64,000 bases of DNA from an uncultured Bacilli bacterium (GTDB lineage: Bacteria; Bacillota_I; Bacilli_A; ML615J-28; CAG-313). The translations under genes and the position numbers were made by a program. Every line of letters starts with the position of its first letter. Position 1 is the first letter of the stretch. The notes beneath the pieces are model-generated. The model was not told where the DNA came from. It was given only the letters and a program-made list of their open reading frames with translations, and did not search any database. The stretch is taken from positions 116,297 to 180,296 of the forward strand of contig CAKONV010000002.1 of assembly GCA_934098295.1 (NCBI GenBank), read 5' to 3'. Shown here piece by piece: positions 17,661-25,931 of the stretch.

Positions 17661-18233
17661 ATGGAAACTATTTTTTGTTTGATTAGACATGGACAAACTG
17701 ATTGGAACAAAAACCGTATTATTCAAGGACGTATGAACCATCCTTTAAATGATATTGGTAGAGCTCAAGCCATGCATACAGGAAATATATTAAAAGAACA
17801 CGACCCTAATTGGGATTTAATCATTTCAAGTCCCTTAGATAGGGCTCAAGAAACCGCAAGAATTATTGCGGGAATAATTGGGTATAAAAAAGATATTATT
17901 ATTGATAATGATATTATTGAAAGAGAATTTGGAGAAGCCGATCAACAAAAAATAACTGATGAAATATACGCAAAAATATTCAAAAATGATATTAAAGGAA
18001 TCGAAAAAAGTTGGGATTTAGAAAAAAGAGCTATTGGTGCTATCAATAAATTAGAAGAAAAATATCCTGGTAAAAAGATTCTTTTAGTAACGCATTCACA
18101 CTTTATTAAAGGATTATTTGTTCAACTTTCTCCTAATTTCACCTATCGTACGGTATTTAACAATGCTGGATTAAATTATGTTTATTTAGATAATGGAAAA
18201 ATAACCAAATTTATTGCTAATAAAGAATATTAA
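17661..18233 (+). CDS. Histidine phosphatase family protein (phosphoglycerate-mutase-like)
   Basis: A 190-residue member of the histidine phosphatase superfamily. The phospho-accepting LIRHGQTDWN motif is at residues 7-16, the second catalytic region EREFGEADQ is near 93, and LLVTHSHFIKGL supplies the second His. Members range from cofactor-dependent phosphoglycerate mutase to phosphatases of sugar phosphates and nucleotides. A cofactor-independent phosphoglycerate mutase is encoded elsewhere in the window (54747-56279), so this is more likely a phosphatase. It is monocistronic with its own terminator. Confidence 0.9.
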   Translation: METIFCLIRHGQTDWNKNRIIQGRMNHPLNDIGRAQAMHTGNILKEHDPNWDLIISSPLDRAQETARIIAGIIGYKKDIIIDNDIIEREFGEADQQKITDEIYAKIFKNDIKGIEKSWDLEKRAIGAINKLEEKYPGKKILLVTHSHFIKGLFVQLSPNFTYRTVFNNAGLNYVYLDNGKITKFIANKEY

Positions 18234-18260
18234 AATGGCGTTTTAAAAACGCCATTTTTT
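18232..18260. terminator. Bidirectional terminator between the histidine phosphatase gene and rnc
   Basis: AAAATGGCGTTTT pairs with AAAACGCCATTTT, with T runs on both strands, in the gap between two convergent genes. Confidence 0.9.
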
Positions 18261-18969
18261 ATTTTGCAAGTTTAGTTAATGCATTTTTAGCTGCCTCTTG
18301 ATCAGCTAATTTTTTAGAAGTTCCAATTCCAATTCCTAAAACAATATTATCTAGTTTAACACATCTTGTAAATATTTTTTCGTTTGGTTTACCTTCTTCT
18401 TTAATTGTATCATAAATTAGTTTACTATCCGTATCAGCTTGAATATATTCCTGTAATTTTGATTTATAATCAAAAAATTGTTTATTATCAACATTTTTGA
18501 TATGTGGAAAAACAATTTTTTCCAATATTTTTTTTACAGCATTAATTCCAAAGGTTAAGTATGTTGCTCCTAAAAAGCATTCAAACGTATCAGCAACAAC
18601 CGCCTTTTTATTTCTGCCACCAGAAGCTTCTTCACCAACCCCTAGTAATAATAGTTCATCTAAATGAAGTTCTTTAGCATATGAAAAATTTGCATCTTCA
18701 CATACATAAGTAGCTCTAAGTTTTGTCATTTTACCTTCTGGCATGTCTGGAAATGTTTTATATATATATTCAGCAGTTGTTAGTCCTAACAAAGCATCTC
18801 CTAAAAACTCTATTCTTTCATTGCTAACTAATCCCATTTCATTAGCATATGTTGAATGGGTTAAGGCTAATAAATAGTTACTGTAATCTTCTGTATGTAA
18901 ACCAAAAGAAGCTAGCACTTCGTTTAGTTTTTCTTTATTTAAACCTTTATTTTTATTAGTTTTATTCAT
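18259..18969 (-). CDS. rnc: Ribonuclease III
   Basis: Cleaves double-stranded RNA in rRNA and mRNA processing. The signature NERIEFLGDALLGL (about 54-67) and the second acidic cluster DTFECFLGATYL are present, so the metal site is intact. A double-stranded RNA-binding domain occupies about 160-235 (YKSKLQEYIQ and KLADQEAAKNAL). The length is 236 residues. It sits 10 bases after recG. In Bacillus the neighbour is smc, not recG, so this order is different. Confidence 0.97.
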   Translation of the reverse strand: MNKTNKNKGLNKEKLNEVLASFGLHTEDYSNYLLALTHSTYANEMGLVSNERIEFLGDALLGLTTAEYIYKTFPDMPEGKMTKLRATYVCEDANFSYAKELHLDELLLLGVGEEASGGRNKKAVVADTFECFLGATYLTFGINAVKKILEKIVFPHIKNVDNKQFFDYKSKLQEYIQADTDSKLIYDTIKEEGKPNEKIFTRCVKLDNIVLGIGIGTSKKLADQEAAKNALTKLAK

Positions 18970-18978
18970 AATGGGCCT

Positions 18979-21021
18979 CTAATCTAATTCACTAGTTTTA
19001 ATTAAATAATTACTATGAACAATTTCATATAAATGATGATACTCATCATTACTAATTAAATTACCTGATGTAATAATTTCATCAGAATCTATAGCAACTT
19101 CATCTAACAAGTCTTTATCTTTTAAAATATCTGCATATTTAAAATTCAAAGAACCCGCTTGTTTTTCTCCAAAGAATTCACCAGGTCCTCTATGAAGAAG
19201 ATCATATTCAGCTAAAGCGAAACCATCCGATGTTTCTTCAACCATTTTTAATCTCGCCATAGCTGTATCTGTTAAGTTTTCTGGTATTAAAAAACAATAA
19301 GGAACGCTACCACTTCGCATAACTCTACCACGCAATTGATGCAATGTTGCCACGCCAAATCTTTCGGCACCTAAGATTACAATTGTAGTTGCATTAGCCA
19401 CATTAACTCCAACTTCAATAACACTAGTAGCAACTAAAATTTGAATTTCATTTTTTAGAAATTTACTCATGATTTCTTCTTTTTCTTCAGGTTTAAGTTT
19501 ACCATGAATTAATCCCACACTAGCGATTCCTTTAAAATATTTAACCATTTTCAAATATACTTCATTAGCGTTAGCAGTATCAATTGAATCAGATTCTTCA
19601 ATTAAAGGTGTTACTACATATATTTGATGCCCAGCTATAATTTCATCTTTCATGTGATTTATAACATCTTTCTTATGAGCTTGATCTATAAGTTTAGTTA
19701 TAACTTTTTTTCGGTTGCTAGGCAATGTTTTAATAACAGAAATATCAGTATCACCATAGGCACTTATTGCTAACGTTCTTGGAATTGGTGTAGCTGACAT
19801 TTTCAAATAGTTTACATCCATTCCTTTGTTTTTTATTAATACTCTTTGATGAACACCAAAACGATGTTCTTCATCAGTAACAACTAGGCCTAAATTTTCA
19901 TATTCAACATCATTTTGAAACAATGCATGCGTTCCCACCAAAATATTAATTTTACCATTCTTTAACATTTCACAAATGTTTTTTCTTTTGGCTAAGGGAG
20001 TAGTTCCTGTAAGCAAGCCAATTTCTATTTCTTTAAAGTCTTTATATGTTTCCTTTAAAGTTTCATAATGTTGATTAGATAATATTTCGGTTGGACACAT
20101 TAGTACTGCTTGATAACCATCAGAAACAGCAGCTAATAAAGCCATAGAAGCCACAATAGTTTTACCACTGCCAACTTCTCCTTGAAGTAATCTATTCATA
20201 GGATATGGCGCTTTTAAGTCTTTTAAAATATCACTAATTGCTTTTTCTTGATCAGGGGTAAGTGTATATGTTAAAGAGTTTCTTAGTTTATTTAACATTT
20301 CTTCTTTATAATTAATGGCAGGACTATTATGATTTTGTTCACGCATATAATGAAGATATTTCATAGATAATTGGTATTCTAATAGTTCTTCATATTTTAT
20401 TCTTTTCAAAGCTTCATCAATTTCCTTTTCATCATCTGAAAAATGAAGATTGTAAATTGTTTGTTTAATGTTTAATAAATGATGCTTTTCTAAATATGCA
20501 GCTGGCAAAGTTTCCTCAATATTATTCTTATATCTACGATAAACTTTTTCAACAATTGTTAAATATTTTTCTAAAGCAATATCTTTAATCTTATAATTAG
20601 GAACAATATTACGATTAATTTCATCACAAATTAATAAATTATTAACGGTAAAATTATTCATATTTTGATAAAAATGGCCTTGTACTCTTACAACGGATCC
20701 ATAGTTTATTTTTCCTTTTAAATATATACGATTAAAAATTGTGCATCTTATTCGTTTTTCTTCTACTTCTAAAGTAAAAACAACAGTCGATAGTTTACTT
20801 TTAAGATAATTAACACTAACTTTACTAGTTACTGTCCCCTCTAAAACAATCATTTCGTCAAGCTTAGCATCATTAATAGAGCTAACAGTATAATTATCAT
20901 ATTTATTTGGAAAATTGTACAACAAGTCGGCAACACTAACAATGCCTTGTTTTTTCAACAATGTTTGGTAACGTGCTAAAATATATTCCTCATTAGCAAG
21001 CATAATTTCATTTAACTTCAT
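18979..21021 (-). CDS. recG: ATP-dependent DNA helicase RecG
   Basis: Branch-migrating helicase for stalled forks and Holliday junctions. The N-terminal wedge/OB domain (about 1-230) contains the GTVTSKV strand region. The helicase core follows: Walker A LLQGEVGSGKTIVA, the DEEH box (VVTDEEHRFGVHQR), SATPIPRTL, and motif VI LHQLRGRVMRSG. The C-terminal RGPGEFFGEKQAG completes the family pattern. The length of 680 residues is normal. Upstream is fakA with a 55-base gap, as in the fakA-recG order of Bacillus. Confidence 0.97.
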   Translation of the reverse strand: MKLNEIMLANEEYILARYQTLLKKQGIVSVADLLYNFPNKYDNYTVSSINDAKLDEMIVLEGTVTSKVSVNYLKSKLSTVVFTLEVEEKRIRCTIFNRIYLKGKINYGSVVRVQGHFYQNMNNFTVNNLLICDEINRNIVPNYKIKDIALEKYLTIVEKVYRRYKNNIEETLPAAYLEKHHLLNIKQTIYNLHFSDDEKEIDEALKRIKYEELLEYQLSMKYLHYMREQNHNSPAINYKEEMLNKLRNSLTYTLTPDQEKAISDILKDLKAPYPMNRLLQGEVGSGKTIVASMALLAAVSDGYQAVLMCPTEILSNQHYETLKETYKDFKEIEIGLLTGTTPLAKRKNICEMLKNGKINILVGTHALFQNDVEYENLGLVVTDEEHRFGVHQRVLIKNKGMDVNYLKMSATPIPRTLAISAYGDTDISVIKTLPSNRKKVITKLIDQAHKKDVINHMKDEIIAGHQIYVVTPLIEESDSIDTANANEVYLKMVKYFKGIASVGLIHGKLKPEEKEEIMSKFLKNEIQILVATSVIEVGVNVANATTIVILGAERFGVATLHQLRGRVMRSGSVPYCFLIPENLTDTAMARLKMVEETSDGFALAEYDLLHRGPGEFFGEKQAGSLNFKYADILKDKDLLDEVAIDSDEIITSGNLISNDEYHHLYEIVHSNYLIKTSELD

Positions 21022-21075
21022 GATTTTTTCTTCTTCCCTTATTTTTTTAAAAGGAGCTAAAAGCTCCTTTTTAAG

Positions 21076-22764
21076 TTACTCGATTGAGAAAATATAGCTA
21101 TAGACATCTTGTTTTCCATCGATTTCATCGATTTCAACATTAGGATATGTAGTTGATATGTATTTCTTAACTGCATCCACTTCTTCTCTATTAGCATCTT
21201 TTCCAATAATAATAGTAATAATTTCTTTGTTATCAATATCACTTTGTGAGAACAATTGTTTAATAGACTCTACTCGGTCTTTATTAGCAGCTACAATTTT
21301 ACCATTGCAAATACCAATATAATCGCCTTCTTTAATAGATATATCATCAAATTCTGTATCACGAATAGAATAAGTAATTAAACAAGTAGTTACATTATCA
21401 ATAACATCTTTAATTCCTTCTAAAATTGTTTCTGAATCATTGCTACTTAAATCTAGCATTGTTAAAGCTGAATAACCTTGAGCTAATGTTTTACTAGGAA
21501 CGACAATAACATTAGCTTTATCATAATACTTAGCAGCTTGTTGAGCAGTTAAAACAATATTACTATTGTTAGGGAAAACTAAAATATTTTCCGCATTTAA
21601 TTGATCAAAGCCTTTAACAAAATCTTCGGCTGCTGGGTTCATACTTTGACCGCCTGATACAACGTAATCAACACCCATTTCTTTGAATGTGTTAACTAAT
21701 CCATCGCCACTAGCAACGGCCACGATAGCGTATTTTTTACGCTCTGCATTTTTTCTTAATTCTACACATTGTGGGCAATTGCATTGAGCAGCACTATCTG
21801 CTTGGTTAACAATAGCACCTTCTGAATGTTGTACTTGCATATTTTCAATCTTTAGAGTTATATATTCACCATATTGTTGGCAATGTTCTAAAACTAAACC
21901 AGGGTTTTTAGTATGTACGTGAACTTTAACAATATCTTCATCCATTAAAGCAACAATACTATTACCGATTGTTTCAAGCCAATCGGATATCACCTTTAAA
22001 TCAAAATTTTGAATATCAACTTTTGAATATTGAAGTTGAAGAATGAATTCTGTACAATATCCATATTCTAAAACGCTATGAGCATTAAAGTTACCCCTAT
22101 TAACAGTTGTTCCTTGGGTAGTTACAACAGCGATTTCTTCAATCTTTTCACCTTTCAAATATTTTTGCATACCTTCAATAACATATATATATCCAGCACC
22201 ACCGGAGTCAACAACGCCGGCATCTTTCAATACAGATAGAAGTTCTGGAGTTCTATTTAAACTTTCGCGAGCTTCCTTTAAATATATTTCAAAATATTTT
22301 TCTAGTGAATCGTTTTTCTTAATTGCTTTGTAAGCTTTATTACTAGCTTCTCTTGCAACTGTTAAAATTGTTCCTTCAACAGGTTTTAATACAGCATGAT
22401 AAGCTTGTGTAACTCCACTTAAAAAAGCTTTTGCGAATTCCTTTACATTTACTTCTTTATATTCGGCTAATCCCTTATATATTCCTCTAAATAATTGACT
22501 TAGTATTACTCCAGAATTACCTCTAGCACCCATAAGCATGCCACGAGATACTTTTTTGGCCATTTCATAAATCGATTCTTCATTAACATCTTTAATTGCG
22601 GTAGCTCCTGCTTCAATTGTCATACGCATATTAGTACCCGTATCACCATCAGGAACTGGGAAAACGTTCAAAGCATCAACAGTTTTATAATTAGCACGTA
22701 AATTGGCAGCACCAGCTATTACTAACTGCTTATATGTTTCCCCATTAATTTTGAATGTTGGCAT
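21076..22764 (-). CDS. fakA: Fatty acid kinase subunit A-like DAK2/EDD protein (YloV family)
   Basis: FakA phosphorylates fatty acids presented by FakB proteins, feeding exogenous fatty acids into phospholipid synthesis. The N-terminal DAK2 domain carries VFPVPDGDTGTNMRMT (nucleotide and metal binding) and MGARGNSGVILSQL. A Cys-rich stretch CNCPQCVELRK is near 330, and the C-terminal domain has VASGDGLVNTF and FPNNSNIVLTAQQAA, as in YloV. I start at the ATG at 22764 (MPTFKINGE), preceded by AAAGGAATTTT, giving 562 residues. A perfect 7-base inverted repeat lies in its short 5' leader. yloU, the usual upstream neighbour in Bacillus, is absent. Confidence 0.92.
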   Translation of the reverse strand: MPTFKINGETYKQLVIAGAANLRANYKTVDALNVFPVPDGDTGTNMRMTIEAGATAIKDVNEESIYEMAKKVSRGMLMGARGNSGVILSQLFRGIYKGLAEYKEVNVKEFAKAFLSGVTQAYHAVLKPVEGTILTVAREASNKAYKAIKKNDSLEKYFEIYLKEARESLNRTPELLSVLKDAGVVDSGGAGYIYVIEGMQKYLKGEKIEEIAVVTTQGTTVNRGNFNAHSVLEYGYCTEFILQLQYSKVDIQNFDLKVISDWLETIGNSIVALMDEDIVKVHVHTKNPGLVLEHCQQYGEYITLKIENMQVQHSEGAIVNQADSAAQCNCPQCVELRKNAERKKYAIVAVASGDGLVNTFKEMGVDYVVSGGQSMNPAAEDFVKGFDQLNAENILVFPNNSNIVLTAQQAAKYYDKANVIVVPSKTLAQGYSALTMLDLSSNDSETILEGIKDVIDNVTTCLITYSIRDTEFDDISIKEGDYIGICNGKIVAANKDRVESIKQLFSQSDIDNKEIITIIIGKDANREEVDAVKKYISTTYPNVEIDEIDGKQDVYSYIFSIE

Positions 22765-22782
22765 ATAAAAATTCCTTTCTCT

Positions 22783-22800
22783 ATTGTGAATACTCACAAT
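22783..22800. promoter_or_regulatory. Candidate operator in the fakA leader
   Basis: ATTGTGA-ATAC-TCACAAT, a perfect inverted repeat with a 4-base centre, positioned just after the expected fakA transcription start. It could bind a dimeric repressor or form a small RNA hairpin. It does not match the FapR consensus that I know. Confidence 0.45.
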
Positions 22801-22808
22801 ACTAATTT

Positions 22809-22837
22809 ATTATACATTATTTTAAAGAAAAAATCAA
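22809..22837 (-). promoter_or_regulatory. fakA promoter
   Basis: TTGATT (22832-22837), 17-base spacer and TATAAT (22809-22814) on the minus strand. The expected start is near 22802. Confidence 0.75.
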
Positions 22838-22920
22838 GTAATATAGTATGTATTGGCTACTATAAGCATATTTGATTGTTTTAAATTTATTATTTAAAAA
22901 ATAAAGAAATTGTATATTTC

Positions 22921-22949
22921 TTGCTTTTTTTTTATTTTTTTAGTATAAT
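22921..22949 (+). promoter_or_regulatory. rpmB promoter
   Basis: TTGCTT, 17-base spacer and TATAAT on the plus strand, followed by an AGGAGG ribosome site before the rpmB ATG. Confidence 0.8.
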
Positions 22950-22993
22950 AATAAAGGTTTAATTATCAATTTAAATTTAGGAGGTACAAAATT

Positions 22994-23197
22994 ATGGCTC
23001 GCAGATGTTATGTTACAGGCTTAGGTTCTGTTACTGGTAATAAACGTTCTCACTCATTACAAGCCACTCGTCGTACTTGGAAAGCAAATCTTCAAAAAGT
23101 TAGAATTAAAGATGACAAAGGTCGTGTCGTAAGAGTTTACGTTTCTACCCGCGCTTTACGTACAATGGCAAAGAATGGTACTATTGAACGTGCTTAA
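22994..23197 (+). CDS. rpmB: 50S ribosomal protein L28
   Basis: A 67-residue L28 protein: it opens MARRCYVTGLG with the GNKRSHS loop and ends with VSTRALRTMAKNG. The zinc-binding cysteine version is not present (only Cys5). It has a near-consensus promoter, a perfect AGGAGG and a strong terminator, so it is an independently transcribed, highly expressed gene. It is convergent with spoVM and divergent from fakA, the same local arrangement as in Bacillus. Confidence 0.97.
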   Translation: MARRCYVTGLGSVTGNKRSHSLQATRRTWKANLQKVRIKDDKGRVVRVYVSTRALRTMAKNGTIERA

Positions 23198-23222
23198 TTC
23201 ATCTAGAATATAGATAATAAAT

Positions 23223-23249
23223 AATGACATACTTTTTTAGTATGTCATT
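23223..23249. terminator. Terminator between rpmB and spoVM
   Basis: AATGACATACT pairs with AGTATGTCATT, followed on the plus strand by TTTTTTCTTTCT. It ends rpmB. On the minus strand it overlaps the spoVM stop codon and may end that transcript as well, though the T run there is weaker. Confidence 0.85.
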
Positions 23250-23328
23250 TTTTCTTTCTAAATAAATTAGTAAAAAAATTAATAATTACGGATAAAAATT
23301 TTGGCAATTTGATTATGTGAAAACGCAT
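23245..23328 (-). CDS. spoVM: Stage V sporulation protein M
   Basis: A 27-codon gene: the protein starts MRFHIIKLPKFLSVIINF and ends in a basic RKKK. SpoVM is a 26-residue amphipathic helix in Bacillus subtilis, with the same pattern (MKFYTIKLPKFL, ending FRKD). It recognises the curved forespore membrane and anchors the SpoIVA coat basement layer. The position between rpmB (convergent) and rpe matches Bacillus, apart from the missing thiN. A GGAGG site lies 8 bases before the ATG. Both site and start codon are inside the hairpin at 23323-23361, whose 5' arm carries a sigma-E-like -10. Confidence 0.9.
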   Translation of the reverse strand: MRFHIIKLPKFLSVIINFFTNLFRKKK

Positions 23329-23361
23329 ATAGTTAACCTCCACTTGGTTAATTATATGCGT
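23323..23361 (-). promoter_or_regulatory. Hairpin masking the spoVM start
   Basis: Sixteen-base arms ACGCATATAATTAACC and GGTTAACTATATGCGT (minus strand) with one mismatch and a 7-base loop. The SD spans loop and 3' arm, and the ATG is in the 3' arm. RNA read through from rpe would fold and hide the start. Confidence 0.75.
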
Positions 23362-23379
23362 CTTTTTCATTCTTTATAC
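23351..23379 (-). promoter_or_regulatory. Candidate sigma-E promoter of spoVM
   Basis: CATATAAT (23351-23358) matches 7 of 8 of the sigma-E -10 consensus CATACAMT. GTATAAA lies 14 bases upstream (23373-23379) as a weak -35. The start would be near 23344, inside the hairpin loop, so this RNA would lack the masking 5' arm. Confidence 0.5.
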
Positions 23380-24021
23380 ACTCATTATTTTTACATCTTC
23401 AACAATTTTTTTGACGTTTTCAGCTTTTAGTAAAAAAGTTCCCATTACGACAATATCACAACCATTTAAAGCTAACATCTTAGAGTTTTCTAGATTAATG
23501 CCTCCATCTGCTTCTATTAAATAATTATATTTATTTAAAGTTCTTAAATTTGATAATTGGGCAATTTTTGGTAAAGCAGAGTCCATAAACTTTTGGCCAC
23601 CAAAGCCAGGTTCAACACTCATTACTAAAACTAAATCGACATATTTTAGATATTCGGTAATACTATTAACACTAGTATTAGGTTTAATTGCGATACCAGC
23701 CTTACAATTTTTACTATGAATTAAATCGATTGTTTCTTTTATTTTATCCGTAGCTTCAACATGAAATGTAATTAAATTACTACCTGCTACTATATATTCA
23801 TCGATATAATCGATGGGATTTTCAATCATTAAATGCGTATCTATAAATGTTTTAAAGTTCCTAACTTCCTTTACAAGAGCACTTCCTAAAGTCTTATTAG
23901 GAACAAATTTACCATCCATTATATCAACATGTAACATTTCAATTCCATTTTCTAAGTATTCTTTTATTTTATTTGTACGATTTTCTTTGTCGATATTTAG
24001 TATTGAAGGAGCTATTATCAT
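23374..24021 (-). CDS. rpe: Ribulose-phosphate 3-epimerase
   Basis: Interconverts ribulose 5-phosphate and xylulose 5-phosphate in the pentose phosphate pathway. A TIM barrel of 215 residues: IIAPSIL at the start, LHVDIMDGKFVPN with metal-binding His and Asp, DTHLMIENP, MSVEPGFGGQKF, and EADGGIN with the catalytic Asp. Its start lies 53 bases inside the 3' end of rsgA in another frame, with AAAGGATAGGAAAG upstream, so the genes are coupled. The next gene on the strand is spoVM. Confidence 0.96.
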   Translation of the reverse strand: MIIAPSILNIDKENRTNKIKEYLENGIEMLHVDIMDGKFVPNKTLGSALVKEVRNFKTFIDTHLMIENPIDYIDEYIVAGSNLITFHVEATDKIKETIDLIHSKNCKAGIAIKPNTSVNSITEYLKYVDLVLVMSVEPGFGGQKFMDSALPKIAQLSNLRTLNKYNYLIEADGGINLENSKMLALNGCDIVVMGTFLLKAENVKKIVEDVKIMSV

Positions 24022-24901
24022 CTTTCCTATCCTTTCTTATTTCTTTAATAAACGCTAAATAATTCTCATAGCGACTAGCAAGAATATTTTTATTTTCAAC
24101 TTCTTTTTTTACCATACATTGCGGTTCATTTAAATGAAGGCAACCATTATATTTACAAAGGTTACTAACTTTAAAAAAATCAACAAAATTTTGAGCAATA
24201 TCAATATCTCTCATATCTTCAAAATCAATTGTTCCAAAACCGGGTGTATCAGCTACAAAACCACCATTTACACTAAATAACTCTACATGTCTAGTGGTAT
24301 GTTTTCCTCTTCCTAGTGCGTGTGATATTTCCGTTGTTTTTAGTTCTTGATGAGGGTTCAAAACATTGAGCAAGCTACTTTTTCCAACACCACTTTGCCC
24401 AGCAAAGACACTCACCTTATTTGTTAACATTTCTTTTAAATTATCAATTACTTTAGAAATAGCGGAAGTCTTAATCGTATGATAGCCAATTTGTTGATAG
24501 TATGAAATAATGTTATTAACTTCTTCTATTTCTTTACTTTCTAGTAAATCCATTTTATTAAAAATAATAATAGGTTTAATTTGATGATATTCTAATGTTA
24601 CTAAAAATTTATCTAAAAGGTTTAAGTTTAAATCCGGTTCTTTTACAGAAAAGATTATAAAGGCTTGATCAATGTTACATATAGATGGTCTAATTAAATT
24701 GTTTTTTCTTGGATATATTTTCTCAATTATTCCCATTTCATTTTCAGTTAGGGAATAATCAACGAAATCACCCACTTTAGGAGCATTATCTTTAATTCTA
24801 AATACTCCTCTTGGTTTTGATGAAATATATTTCTTTTCTTTCGAATCATAAATGGTATAATTACCAGCAATTAAACAAACAATTTGTCCATTATAAATCA
24901 T
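23969..24901 (-). CDS. rsgA: Ribosome small subunit-dependent GTPase A
   Basis: Circularly permuted GTPase that checks late 30S maturation. An OB fold at the N-terminus is followed by motifs in permuted order: NKMDLL (G4), then FAGQSGVGKSSLLN (G1) and DTPGFG (G3). The zinc knuckle CKYNGCLHLNEPQC follows. Length 310 residues. The start overlaps rlmN by 11 bases and the end overlaps rpe by 53 bases. In Bacillus the kinase prkC and phosphatase prpC lie between rlmN and rsgA; here they are missing from this place. Confidence 0.96.
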   Translation of the reverse strand: MIYNGQIVCLIAGNYTIYDSKEKKYISSKPRGVFRIKDNAPKVGDFVDYSLTENEMGIIEKIYPRKNNLIRPSICNIDQAFIIFSVKEPDLNLNLLDKFLVTLEYHQIKPIIIFNKMDLLESKEIEEVNNIISYYQQIGYHTIKTSAISKVIDNLKEMLTNKVSVFAGQSGVGKSSLLNVLNPHQELKTTEISHALGRGKHTTRHVELFSVNGGFVADTPGFGTIDFEDMRDIDIAQNFVDFFKVSNLCKYNGCLHLNEPQCMVKKEVENKNILASRYENYLAFIKEIRKDRKDDNSSFNTKYRQRKSYK

Positions 24902-25931
24902 TTTTCATCCTCTTGGCTCTTAACTGTCCACATGCAGCATCAATATCACCACCATGCTCCATTCGTAAAGTAACCGATATTTGATGATGATGAATTATCG
25001 AGAAAAAGCTTTCGGCCTTTTCATGATTAGTTGTTTTAAATGGTTTTGTTGATACTTCATTATAAGGTATTAAATTAACATAAGCATTCATTCCTTTAAT
25101 TAGTTCACAAAGTTCATAAGCACATTCTTTAGAATCATTAATACCATCTAATAAAATATATTCAAAAGTAATTCTACGAGAAGTTTTTTGATAATAATAC
25201 TTTAAAGCTTCCATTACTTCTTCTAATGGATAAGCTTTATTAATTTTCATTAATTGACTTCTTAAAACATTATTAGGGGCATGAAGACTTAAAGCTAAAT
25301 TTACTTGTAAGTCAAAATCGGCAAATTCTTTTATTTTAGGAACAATACCACAAGTGGAAATAGTAATATGTCTAGCTCCAATTTCTAGTCCTTTGGGATA
25401 ATTTATAACTCTACAAAAAGAAGTAACAACATCATAATTATCAAAGGGTTCCCCAATTCCCATAACAACAACATTAGTTATTCTTTCTTTTTCTTTGTCT
25501 AAATCTTTTTGGATAGTTAAAACCTGCAATACCATTTCAGAAAGGGTAAGCCTTCTTATACATCCAAGTTCACCAGAAGCACAAAAACTACATCCCATAT
25601 TACAGCCAATTTCGCTTGTTACACAAACGCTATTTCCATAGTTATGACGCATAAGAACCGATTCTATAAAATTTCCATCTTTTAATTTAAACAAATATTT
25701 TCTAGTTCCATCTTTAGATATTTGTAGTTTATCAATTTCTAAAATATCAATTGTAAAATTTTCTTTTAGTTTGTCGATGCTTTTTTTAGAAATATTAGTC
25801 ATTTCTTCAAATGAAGAAACACGGCTTCGGTATAACCATTCAAATATTTGTAAAGCTCGATATGGTTTTTCACCTAATTCAACCATACGATTTTTTAATT
25901 CATCTAAGGTATAATTATAAATACTATTCAT
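24891..25931 (-). CDS. rlmN: 23S rRNA/tRNA adenine-C2 methyltransferase (radical SAM)
   Basis: Methylates A2503 of 23S rRNA and A37 of some tRNAs. Radical SAM cluster motif CNMGCSFC, MGIGEPFDNY for SAM binding, NLIPYNEV near the C-terminus and the catalytic Cys in CGQLRAKR. The length of 346 residues is standard. It starts one base into the end of rsmB, placing it in a chain 27752 gene-rsmB-rlmN-rsgA-rpe. Confidence 0.97.
   Translation of the reverse strand: MNSIYNYTLDELKNRMVELGEKPYRALQIFEWLYRSRVSSFEEMTNISKKSIDKLKENFTIDILEIDKLQISKDGTRKYLFKLKDGNFIESVLMRHNYGNSVCVTSEIGCNMGCSFCASGELGCIRRLTLSEMVLQVLTIQKDLDKEKERITNVVVMGIGEPFDNYDVVTSFCRVINYPKGLEIGARHITISTCGIVPKIKEFADFDLQVNLALSLHAPNNVLRSQLMKINKAYPLEEVMEALKYYYQKTSRRITFEYILLDGINDSKECAYELCELIKGMNAYVNLIPYNEVSTKPFKTTNHEKAESFFSIIHHHQISVTLRMEHGGDIDAACGQLRAKRMKNDL

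Noticed and set aside
17661..18233. Cofactor-dependent phosphoglycerate mutase (gpmA)
   Set aside because: The chain is short and lacks the family's longer insert, and gpmI is present; a general histidine phosphatase is safer.
22783..22800. CRP-type site (TGTGA...TCACA)
   Set aside because: The centre is 4 bases instead of the 6 needed for a CRP/FNR site; kept only as an unassigned operator.
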